Origin: Struthio camelus
Taxonomy: Eukaryota; Chordata; Aves; Struthioniformes; Struthionidae
Reading direction: 5' to 3'
DNA length: 64,000 nt
Assembly (NCBI RefSeq): GCF_040807025.1
Contig: NC_090942.1
Coordinates: 194,860,247-194,924,246, forward strand
The position numbers and the translations under genes were made by a program. A model generated the notes under the pieces. That model did no database searches, was not told the origin of the DNA, and worked only from the letters and a program-made list of their open reading frames with translations. Below, piece after piece: positions 23,201 through 35,700 of the stretch. Positions within the stretch are counted from its first letter, which is position 1. Every line of letters starts with the position of its first letter.

Positions 23201-26200
23201 CCCAGCGAAAAGAAAAGTCAGTGTTCAGTAATACATGCTGTTTTATATATGCATTTCTTCCAAAGAATAATAGAGCAGCATAGGTTTTATCCAAGACTTT
23301 TCTATTATTCCTATGCTACATAGTGTACTGATTTTTCAATTTGTTTGAAGAAGGCAAAAAAATGTAATGATGTATCAGCATTACTTCCGAAAATTGTGAA
23401 GTTTTGTCTCAGGTTCATCAAGTTTGAACTACCATGGTATTTTTCATTTCCTATGCTTCATGAATGACCTCACAGAGTTCAGACTCTGGGGACCATAAGT
23501 ATTCGAGCTCTTACTTAATAAGTAATTAGGTAATTAGCAATTTTAAATCTTCAATTTAAAACAAAAATAAATTTCAATTACCATAATAGTCCAAAGTATA
23601 CAAGTAGGATTAAACTGGAACAACTCTTTCAAATTTTAGAATTGATAGTCAGAAATATAAAACTGGTTCTGTGTTATATTACACGGGCTAAACTGCTTCT
23701 CTAATGGACTCATAAAACAGTATAAACATTAATCCAAAACACATGCACCAATTCTTATAATAATAAGAGCAATCTGAGGAGTGCATATTCACAAAATGCT
23801 CTTTTGCCATCTCCAAAATAGGAATAAGTTTTTCCATATCTCTTCTGAACCAATACTTTCTTTCCAAGGATTGATACTGAAATAATGCTAGGAGTTCAGA
23901 GAATGAGGTGTGGCCCAACTAATTCTCATCTACTTTTGGTGCCAGCAAAGTGACGCCAAAATACCTTACTCTGCTGCCAGCTAACACCCTTTAATTTGTT
24001 GCACTGACTATTAGAGAAACTACAACCTGATGGTAGGACTTGAGTGTAGCTAGGTAATTGAAGAGCACACCTTTATTTCTAGCAAAGGCATGGGCTGGAG
24101 CAGGGCAAAATGTATCACTCACTGTCATTCCTTAGTCAAAGTTTTAGGTACAGCAGTGGCCAACCTCACTCAAAAAAAATTGTTTCCAGTGCTTGCCTGT
24201 GCATTTTTAGAATGAAGGCAATGGGACCCAGATCCCTAACTTCTCTATATCCTGTAGGATCCCTGGAGCGATTAATGAATCTTTCCATCAAGGTATGTAA
24301 TCTGTCAGAGACAGTGTTTTGATCACTTGGTACATTAGCATTTCTCCTGCATATGGAAGGCACTGGCTGTCACTAATACAGTCTCTGAGCTGATAAAATG
24401 TGAACTTAATCTTCCCATAGTAACTGGACACTGGGCATGAATCACAAGTTCTGTGCCATAAAGTACTTGGTGACATAAACTGTCCTCTGGGCAGAGATCA
24501 AGGGAGTGAGCTAATTATTCTGGTCAAGGTATGGAAGATTTTGGAACCTTTAAAGTCTTTCTTTAAAGGCAGTCTCCAGGGTGCCAGACTCAAGACTGAC
24601 AGCCACATAATACATGGTGGTTGAGGTCTGAAATATCATCTGACAGCTTCTCCAGAAATTACTTTGAAGAATGTCAGTGTCTACTGATGCCGCCTGTAAA
24701 ATAAAGTTCATATGGGGACAGCTGGGATGGCAAGCCTGCAAAAGGACACTGCCTGAGAAGGGTACATATTTTCACAAGGTAATCAAAGAAATAGAGAAAA
24801 GGGCTTCTTTTTTGTTATTACAATTATTAAATCAAAGTTTCTGAAGTTTTCCTGCGTTCACTGACTTCAAGCAAGTCTGTGAGAACTCTAAGCCTTTTCT
24901 ACAAGGGTCACACGCTACGTGCATAATAAGTATCTGAGTAACGAGCTCTCCAAATCTTGATTCAGTATGAAAACAGAGGTCAGTGGGTCTGTCTAGAGCA
25001 GGAAAAAAGTGGATCAGTAAGAGCAGTTACAGAGTGAAATTTTTAGTGCTGAGGACCTAATATCCACACTTTGCATGTTTTCAGAAGGTTTATTTTAGAC
25101 TAGCTCCCATCAGATCCCCTGTCCTGTTGTGAATGCCCCATTTAACAGCCGGAATGTGCCTTCTGGTTCAGTTTCATCCGAAAAGAATAAAGCTTGTGAG
25201 CTCCGAGATTGCTGCACGGTGTGAACCACAGCATGGTAAGTGGAGATGATTCATTTCAGCAACCTGCCCCTGAGCTGAGCTAAACTCCTAGCTGCACCCA
25301 ACAACTCTTTCAAGAAATAAGTCTTCTTGCAAGTATCTGACACTACTTTCCACAGCAAAAGGGATCTGCATGGATCATGGTCACTGTCGTTTAATTAACC
25401 TAGTTTTGCTATGGGTTAATGCAAGTGCCCAAACATTTTGATACTTACTGTTTTTAAGGATTCTCTGGATTTTGACTTCATAGTAATCAAAAACATTCTT
25501 CTGTGTGCTATTGAGGAGCTCTACCTCGTACACTGCAACAGATAACAACTGTGTGAGGCCAGATGGAAACACTAAGTTACGTCCAAAACTGAACAGTGAG
25601 TACACTTTTACCATATGTCAGTATAGAGGCCCGTCTATTACCTGTTCACCAGTTCTGGGAATGTAGAAGGCGATAGGATAGTAATTCAGTGCACCTAATA
25701 TGCTTTCAGAAAGTCAGGAACTAATCAACAGCCTCGAGATTCGTATTCCCTTTGCCATTTTGTTTTAGGAGCAGCTACTATATAAGTAGGTTTCCACCTG
25801 TACAGAGAAAGCTGCTTTTCTCCCTGTCCTTCTGTTAGTGTCTAACTCTCCAAAGCTGCTGAATCAGTCTTCCATCAGTAGTTATTCCAATTTTTCATCC
25901 AAGGAAGAGTCCAAAAAGGCAAATTAACAAAGGAGGAAATGTTCAGCTAGCTCAGCAGAGCAGCTGCTGAGCTATGGGATGCCAGGTACGGTAGCCTACT
26001 GCTTATCTCCATTGTATAACAATAGGGATCATGAGGATGATGGCACTCACTGGTCTTTTTTAAGCCCTATAATGGAATTTTATCCCGTCTTTCTTCCTCC
26101 AGCATTCTACAACATCTTTCAGAAACCATTCCTTTATCCTTTCCCTCCCCAGATGACTGCTGTAGCACGTGGCTTCATCTCATCTCCTCAGTCTCCAGGC

Positions 26201-29200
26201 CAGCTACAGAAGTTGTTTGTTTCAGGAGAGGTCTCTGCATATAAGACTCAACTTATCCTTATTATTCATCCTTATTTGTGTTTATCCTTATTTATCCTTA
26301 TCCTTAAAAGCACTATGTTTAAAATATATTGACAATTGTCTTTCATGCCTTACCATAATCTACAGTAGGGTTGTAGCACACAAAATTCAAGCGTGTGGTT
26401 ACTGATATGGCTTTACTGAAAGTGGATCTTTGTCTTGGACAGGGACCTAGAGTGAACAATATAAATTATGTATCTATTTCTACAGATATGGATATTTAGA
26501 TAGATATAGCACACACATACTCATCCACTCAACATCATAACAGATAGTATAATAAAACAGCAGAACAACTTTCTTAGGGGTATGATGGAGAGTTTTTACA
26601 TATATATGTATATGTACATATACATCACATGTAAATATCAAATCAGTCCTAAATATCTGTAAAACAACTGTTATGAATGTGGCACCAAGCATACTAGCAG
26701 ATACTCTGTGTCATGTATTATGCATTAAGTTAAACATAAGGATCATAATGGTCAATTTTGGACTTAAAAATTCTTATTTTAATGGTTTTCAGGAGTAACT
26801 ATTTTCTTTTAGACTGACTTATTTGACAATTCATCACCTTCTGCGCACTGGCAAACGTCTCCGTGGCACACCTTTGAAAGCATTGCACTGTGCTGGGGTG
26901 CACTATAGAATATACTGCACTTTCTTTCTATAGAAAAAAAAAACAGAATAACTTGTCTCAGAAAGTTCCAGTGAATGCGCTTAAGCTGCAGAAAAGAACT
27001 CTGCAGCCCAATTTATCCCTAGTCCAGAGAAGTCAGAGCACGAAGGAGTTAGTTAGATGCACATCAACAGTCTACAAAGACGTGCAGTCTAGGCACCTGG
27101 AATACAGATACTGCCTTGCTTTTGAGCTGGACACTTGGGGTCTTACTTCTGTTTTATTTGTTTAAGTTTTAGTCTTTCTTTTTTTGTTGTTGTTAGTTTG
27201 TTACCTCCCATAAGCATGCAACTTAAAAGCATCTTTAGACCATAGGGTTACAGTGACCACTGTACCACTTTAGAGGAAGGAGATAGGTTCACCATCAGTA
27301 AACGGTTTGTACCTGGTACTTTTAGCCATCAGAAAGAAAAGTCAATGTGGATGAAGCTTTGGGTGATGTACACTATTAAGGCTCTCTCAGCTTCAGGCAA
27401 AGGAAAGGTTTCACCTTATTTTCAAGTATTGTTTTCATGATTCTGGCAAATGGGGAAAGTTTGCATTTAATCTTCCTTGAATGGTGGATGAGACTGATTC
27501 CCCCAGAAACAAGGCACTTAAGCCAGACCTCTGAAGTTGCCTCTCTTGGATGCATAGAAAGACAGTCTAAGCAAAAAGATAATGCCAATAGAACATCCTA
27601 AGAACACCATGAGAAGCAGGAAGTCAAGAAACCTTATTTAAAAAAATCCATGAGTATAAAAGTATGTATTTTCAGTATATTTGCAATGATGGACCTTTCC
27701 TGAAAGGATATCAGTGTACATGTTTTTCAGTCATGGTATTAGAAGATGTTCAGGGTGGATTCTTTAACCCTGGAAAAAAATCACATGGTTTCATACACTG
27801 CATTGAAAGCACCTTTCACCATTGCGTTAAAAGCACTGAATTTCATTCTTAAAGGTCTCCCTTTCTAAACGGTTGCAGGTTCATTTTTCTATTTCCTTAA
27901 GTTAGCTTACCAGGATTGTAAAAATCATAAAGGATGGCATTTGCTGGCTGAACCAGGCCCATGGGATTGATTTGCTTTGCCCCAAATGATATACAGTCTG
28001 GTTCTGGTCCACTTGCGAGCTGGAGGGAAAAGGAACAATAGTTGCAAGGAGTAAACAAACTCATTCTCCCCAGTTGGTTCGATATTCATTTGTCCCTGTA
28101 CTAGCTGCTGAATGATTGTTTCTGATGGTGAGGGTGAGTTAATCCTGATATCTGTAACCTCAGCTTTACAAGCAAACTTTTTTCTATTAATTTATTGGGA
28201 AAATCTGTGGATGAGCCAAGCCTGGTTTTGTGAGATATGTGCAGTGAAGGTTTTCTCTCCTCGCAACTGACTGATCCTGAGTCATATCATCACTACTTTC
28301 AAGATTACTTGAACAGGCATGGCCTTAATATATGGTCAAAGCCTATCCTCTACTGGGGGCTTCTGGGTCTTGTGCCAGTATGTGCCCTTTCCACACTAAA
28401 ATGTTAAGGTCAGGGACAGCTTTTGACTTGTGTTAAATATACGGCTACTCTAGGGCAGTCATAGCAGCAATAATATTTAAAATTATTCCTTTTTCTGTTG
28501 CCTTGTTTTTATCAAAGCATTGCTCTGTTTGTGTCTTCTGCAGGGCTCACCCGCTATGAGCTACAGAGCTGGAGCATCTCAAGCCGGTATAGGATTTGGT
28601 CATAATCCAAAATATGGAGAAATGTACATGGAAATTGGGGAGTTTGATGACTCCACTTGTTTGTTACTGTATCAAGATTCATAGATCTCGATCCAGAAAT
28701 ACTGAACTTTACATGCAAGGCATCCACGTAGAATTTACAGGACCACCAGTGTTAATCTTGGACATAAGGACCTCCCATTTTTTAGCAACTGTTCTGGCTA
28801 GAGAAGATTGCTTAGTTTTTGGTCAAAAGCCCAAATCCCAGGCATGGACTGCATTTCCTTCATTTTCCTTATAAAGACCTGGGGTGAGGGTTCATATTTT
28901 CCCTCTCCTTGAAACTGAACACTTCAATAATACATGACAAAATCACAGGAAGGTAATACAATATGAAAAAAAATAACGGTCAGGTTTGAAAATAAGCCTG
29001 TATGTACTATCTGAACTGGAAGAGGTTGAAATAAACATTACGTTTGCTTACCTCGCCAAAGTAAAGCAAAACTTTTCCTTCCTTGTGCTCAAAGTGCTGT
29101 ATGTATTGGTCTGAAGACATTACCAACTGCAGTAAAATAAATAAAAAACAAACCAAAACCCTATGAGAACGGAAACGACATTGCTATCATGCTTTATAAT

Positions 29201-29704
29201 CTAATTTTCTTTGTTCTAGCTGTTTGCTTTATTCTGCCTTATGTATTCTTCCCAATATAAGAAACAGTCAGGTTTATTCAGCCATTTTATTCAGGTACAG
29301 AACCTAAATCGGTATAGTGAGGAAATGTTTTAACTCAATGAGGACAGTAATATTTAAGTGCTTTCCTGAGCCTTGACCCAGGTCCTGTTACAAAGGAACC
29401 CACTAAGAAGGCTGAACCCTACCAAAGCTACACCGTTAACCTGTCATTTTTCACATATATTCAACTTTTTTTTTTTTTCAGAACAAGAATAGTGAAAATA
29501 TGTCTATCAAAAACCTTAGTTTTCCCTTCATTATTCTGTGGACTTCAGGAAGATTTCCAGGTGAAATTTATATAGAAAAGGGTATAAAAGGTTGCACAGA
29601 AAAGTATGTTTCTCACCTGCTCAAGTTCCTTTGTGTCAGGCTCCAAGCCACTTAACAGAGAGAGATCAACGAGAGACATCTTTGGCACATTGGAACCTGC
29701 GGAC
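20269..29704 (-). CDS. C4: C4 exons 34-41: MG8 and C345C/NTR domain (gamma chain), stop codon
   Basis: Exons: 29617-29704, 29052-29126, 27911-28019, 26838-26927, 26354-26446, 25449-25532, 21625-21757 and 20269-20407 (ending in TGA). Exon 34 gives [20 protein letters not shown]; its acceptor is taken at TTATAAAG because only that keeps the frame and the C3/C4 spacing after VCVR. Exon 35 gives [19 protein letters not shown] and exon 36 gives [17 protein letters not shown]. The C345C (netrin-like) module follows: [61 protein letters not shown]. The C-terminus ([34 protein letters not shown]) matches human C4 closely. In other family members this domain docks the protease partner (C2). No AATAAA was found between the stop and CR1 copy 2. 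Confidence 0.95.
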
Positions 29705-32700
29705 CTTTATAAGGGAGACCTGTCATCAGTGAACATTTACGCTGAACAGTTAGCCTTGCTCTGAAGAGTTTAGCTCTTCAGCTGTGCTAGTGATGAACCA
29801 AAAGATTCCGTACAAGTTAACTTTCCTTAGCGGATTTTAATTTGAAACTTAGCTACTTGCCTAATAAAGAGTTATAAGGCAGAAACAAGTTATCCAAACT
29901 AGTCAACTAGTCATCTAAAACCAAGATGTCTTGTCTTGTCAACTAGGCTTTCTTTGCAGCTGATAGGCAGAAACAATCACCTTCAAAGAACAGTTCATCC
30001 CACCCATCCTTTGAAGACAGGAAGTATAAGCAGCACTTGCAAGATGTCTATTCTTATTTATTACCTAGAGGGGTAGGCTAAGAAGCTAGCTTGTTCAAAT
30101 TCTTTATGGATAAGGTTATATACATTAACTCTACCTTTGCTGTCTAAGGCCTAAATCCTTATTGCCCTTACTACCTATTCTGCATTTATATTGGACTTCC
30201 AATCTTTTCTGCTTCCACCTTCTCAAAAATCAGGTCACTGTGTCATTGCTGGATAATGAGGGCATTATGCACTCAGATGGGGTATCTCGCCATGGTACAC
30301 CGTCGACATACACCTAGTGGTATTTTATGAACATATTATTTTGTCATCCTCTATTCTCCATAAGAGATGTAGCATAGTGCAGGGAAGCTCTGTAGCTATG
30401 GTGATGTAGCCAGTGTCTTAAGTTCGTCTCCTGTGTCTTAATTACAAAAACTGAAACTTGACATTATCTTTTAAGTCTCACCCTAACACTCGGCAATGTA
30501 CCGCAGAATAATGGATCTGATTGTTGATAAACTTCTCATAGTAATAAATGAAGAAAATTATGCCTCAACCAGAATTCACTGAGTCCAAGGTTAACTAAGG
30601 AGAGCAAAGCCTTGGAATAATGGTAATTCTTGTCCTCCAGTTGCCATTGTTCTTGCTGCTATCTGTGAAGGTGAGTAAAAGTCACCGCTCCCGGGGCTCT
30701 CTCAAAAGTCAGTGGAAAGGTATTTTCCACTGAGGAAATGCCATCATTCATGTTTCTGTAGGCCCTGTGCGAGTGTTACTCTGCATGGGAGGATTTCTTT
30801 CTCACTAGCTCTGCCTTTGCTGATTTCTTGATTACCAGAATAAAAGGATTTTACCATCTGTCTTCCTCCACCCCAGCAAATAGTAATAGACATCTTTTAT
30901 CTTTCATGAGGCCAGAGTGGGACTACGAAGAAGGTAAGTGGCAGCCTCCAAGTGGCAGTATCTCCCTAAAAAGCAGTGAAACTCTGTAAATGTGTCATTA
31001 CTGTACCCCTATCAGGTCTACTTTATTTAACAGACAAACCAGTGGTTAATGATCACTTTCAAATGATTCACTGTTCAGGGACTTTAGAGTGCCAGACCTC
31101 ACTAGTGAGCCAGATGGGGCAGAATCTGGAACTGAGTGTTCAAGATCTGTGCAAACAGCCTACACCTTGTATCCTGCATGGAAATTGACTCTCCTGCCAT
31201 AGAAGAGAAAATGTTGCCTCACCATATATACATACTTGCAGGTTAGATGCCCAGCTTAGTGATTTGAAGGGTGTGACCAAGAATTCTTTACAAAAATGAA
31301 TTCATTTTCTAACAAAATCTGCAAATCGGCAGACCTACCTCACACAGACTTTGTAGTGTAGTGATTCTGCTTTACCGGGAGAGATGACATCCCTTTTCCT
31401 TCTGCTGTGAATGTCAAACCACTCTATTTCAGACAGCGGCTGATGCAAGCTGCTTTCTATAGCAAAGGAGTCCTCATAATCATAGTTTTCCTCAGAGTAT
31501 GCAGCATCTGGAGGTGATAGACACAATCAGCCTTGCACAAACCTGACTGAAGGACCTGCTAATTTGGCTCCTTTTTTATATAATGATAAGGATATGGGGG
31601 GAGTTATACCATCTCCGTGGACTTATAAACCTTTGTTGTCTTCCATTTCATTATTTCTAATCCATTCAAAGTTAAAACTTAAGAGATAATTATACTAATA
31701 TCAACCAACAAATCTAGCTAAGAATGGGATTTGGGCTTTTCACAAATACATAAAAGATAATCCCTTTCTCTCAGTTAATGATTCAAATAGAAAAGGAAAT
31801 GCAGATGTAGGTAGAGGGGATGATGCCACACTTCAGGGAAGGGAAAAGATCATCTTGACAATATGAAAATACTGCTAACAGATCTGTTAAGGACCACAGC
31901 CAGTCTCTCCTCAGTCAGGGAACTGAGCTGAGCTTTCCCCGCGTGGCAGCCAGGATCTCCATCAAGAGAGATTACCAGCTCTCCTTCCAGTAACAAAGAG
32001 CAGTTGCTAATAGCATTGGTATACCTATTAGTTAACCTCTGCATCTACAGTTGCCCAGAAGGTTGTTAAATCATTTAAAAATATAAATGAATTGAATGTA
32101 ACAAAAATGTCAATAGCTCTGCGCGGTCCAGAGGCCTCTCTCTTTCCTTGTTTTGCTCATTTATTCCCACTCTACAAGGCCAGAAAGCCAACAAATATTA
32201 TCAGCAGTTGGGTGAACCTGCACCTTTGATACCACTTGCCCTTTTCACTCACCGGTGTATTTAATGCTTCCTTCCACTTCCACTGTCAAAATCAGATCGT
32301 TACACGTGTTTTTCTTTAGCTCAGAGGACTGGTACACTTTTAATACCTAACATAAAAACACAAATCATAAACTTCTAAAAACAAAATTTAAATGACAAGA
32401 GTTTTACTCAGTTGGGACTTGTACTCAGCAAATTGCTGATGGGAGATGGGAGTGTGAAGAGCAACATGGGTCTCCCAGAGGCTTAGGGTAGTCTCAGAGA
32501 ACTGCCACGGATATAAACAGGAGAGCTCTCATGTGCGCATCCCATGGTCCAAATTGGCCAGGGCCCTTTGAAATAACTCCCCCTTCCCAAACGCAAAGGG
32601 GTCTTTCAAGTTTCAGCCACCTTTGCCAGCAGGTTATTCTCACTGAGGACTTTATGAAGTTAAGAAGAGGTAAATTGACCATCAGGGCAATTTCTAAATT

Positions 32701-35700
32701 TTAGAGATGTGGAGGTGGGAACACAAAGGATGAGGCCATGGGAATTACTTTTTCACTCTATTTTCAAGAAATAAATGAAAGAAACCCAAGCGAATTCTGA
32801 ATTACAGCTTACACTCATAGTCCCGTTTCCTCTGCCTTGTACAGAAACTTGAAGTTTGCTCCCAAGACCAAACTGCAAATCAAGGTAAAAAAGTAGAGAT
32901 TTAGCGTGTACTCAGCATATAAACTATTTTCTTTTTCCTGTGGTCTTGATAGTCTTTCTTGCCTTTGGCCATCAGATCTGGGATATGGGAAATGTGTACC
33001 ATGCTAGGAGCTATGGTAGGAGTTAGGAAACTCCACATTTTCAGAATTTTTAATGTGCAGGGCTGGAGCATTTTACTTGCTCATTCTGGGGCCCAGGAGA
33101 TGTATCTTCCCCAACTTTAATCTCTTCTTTGTAGCTGAGACTGGAGATTTTCACAGATCCCAACACATTGTATATCAGACTATTTCTCTTCCTCGTTCTC
33201 TAGGAAGACTTTGAATGGACTGCTGGCTTCTTTCCACTCTAGGGAAAGATTCAGGATGCTAAAGTCTTTGAAGAGGCAGAAAAGGTCCTATAAATGCGAT
33301 GAGTTTGCTGCTAAGCGGTTGGGACTTTTTGGTTTTTGTTTTTTTGTTTGTTTGTTTGTTTTTAATCCGTAGAAAGACTTTTCGGTTGTTTATAAATTAA
33401 ACTATTGAAAAATACTATGACCCAACTACATCATGATTGCTTAACATAAGGAAAGCAAGCCCAGCTGATCCAGTATTTCTCTTGTTTGAGGAAAGAAAAA
33501 TATTGGAGTAATGGATGGTTGTGTACCTCTAGTTTCTTCTGAATCTCTTCATCACTATCAGTCAAAGTAATAAGATAACTTTTTTGCCTTTCAGGTGTTT
33601 CCACTCTTACAGTCAAGTTCGTGGAAGCCGTTCCTAATGATTGTATGCTATACGCTGACAGAGCTTCCAGGGCCACCACTGTGTCCTAGGTGAGACAGAA
33701 ATGGAAAAAAAACCCAGCAGTTATGTCAAGCTATTGCAACAATAGACAAGACGATGCGGTCAGGTCGCCTGAGGCTATTTTAGGTTTTTGCTGCTTTGAA
33801 ATTCTCTTGTCTTTGTCTGTTCCTACCGGCACAGACATTTCATGTCCCAACTTCCCTGTTCATCATTAAAATCCGAAAAACGCTGTAGGCCTGACCTTCA
33901 ATTATTATGTCATCATAAAGACGAGAAACCTTCACTAGCTCCTAACACTTTTTATTAAAAATTCAAAATCTTGTGTGCCTCATATGCTGAAGAAATTCAA
34001 GATTATTTTTTTTGATGCTTTTAAATGATAAAGTCCTTAGGGGACCTCCCTTTTCTTCCACTTCCCTGAAGTCCACCTGGGCTGATAGTCAGGTACCTGT
34101 GTAGAGCAGTATCCTCCACCGTAGTTCCTTCTTTCTGTCAGCCATGTAGCAATAGGCCTTGCATACTCCATGTCCCTCAGGAGCAAAGTTTGAAGCAATG
34201 CATAGGCAGTGGCTTCCACTGAGATTGCATCTCTGCCATTTCCCCAGTAGCGCTGCTGCTTTGCTGCAAGAGTAACTCAATCTTGAATCCAGTTGGTAAA
34301 GAGATTTGCAAAAAAGGACTATGATTCTGCACGACAGATAGTTCACGTCATAGCACTGATTAACCAGAAATCACAGATGCTAACATGAGAGCAACAGATC
34401 AGTTGGGAAGCAGAGAGAGTGGAAAAGGAAAAACATATAAAGTTTTCAATTCTGCCAATGATCACAGTCTGTTAATCCCATTGTACAGCAATGTCCCTCC
34501 AATGAAGCGGTAACATTGTCTTGGATGGTACTCAAAAGATAATAGTATTAATTATCCCCATAAGTCTAGGCTTGATTAAGAGAAGCATATTCCTCATGCT
34601 TAAACTATGGCTATTAAACCATGATGGATTTACTAAAGGAATTTTGAGAAATAAATAGCTTTGCTGTGCAGCCACACAATGAAGTGACTCAGGACTGACC
34701 ACAGCCGCACACTGGTGGGGAAGAAGGGGCTAGTGTGGGGGCTTTGAAAAGGGGTGGACTGGGAGACACATATTCGCCTTTGCTGGTAAATCTATTTTAA
34801 ACTGCTCCCACATGTAGCTGCTCAATCCTGCTGACCATCAAAGGTTTCTTCCTCCTCAGCTGGCTTGAACATTTTTCTTGCTGTGCTTTCAGGGAGCAGA
34901 AACTTTGGTAGGCAGTGAGAAAGCAGAGAGGAGGAAGCAGGAATGGCAACTGATTATTTATCATGTTTTTTTTTCCAATTCCACTGTCAGGGGAGGTCAT
35001 AATGTAAAATTCAGAACCCTAAGTTGTTACTTGAAAGTGATGTCAAGCGTATAAATTACATATTGCAATTTCAACATCAAAATATGTAATTATGCAGTTT
35101 ATACAATTAAGTATATTACACACACTTGCATATATACACTTTTATAATATTAAATGGCCTCCGTGTGCTTGAATTTGCTTTATTCATGTAGCAGAGGGCT
35201 CAAGTTTTTTAAAGAGGGCTAAAGTGTTTTAATTAGGAAGTCTACTTTCCAAATTTAATTTTTAAAATAAGTTACTATCACCTTCATCAAAAGAAGAACA
35301 GCCCCTTAATTTTTCCATCGCCCATTGGGCTTCCTCACTGTTGGACTGAACAAGTGTCAGAGCATAAGCAGTGATGGCTGTAGAATAGAAATTCAGATTT
35401 CTTGAAAGATGGTTTTTCATGTAAGCCACAGCTTTTCTGATCACTTGTATCTGTGAAAATAGAAAAAGTGGTCCAAAGCTAGTAAGTGCTAATGCTGATG
35501 AGAATACTAGGAAATTAGAATAATTCAGTGCAGCTATTTTTGAGACAATTTTAATAGCTTTTACTTTGTGGTTAAAGCCATTGATGATGAAGTGTCTAAC
35601 TCAAAACACCTTGTTGTACAAGCTGTTGTGTCTTTTCTTGTCCATCATAGATGTAGTAAATAGACTACATCCCTTCCTTTTTGCAGTACTGTAAGATGGG

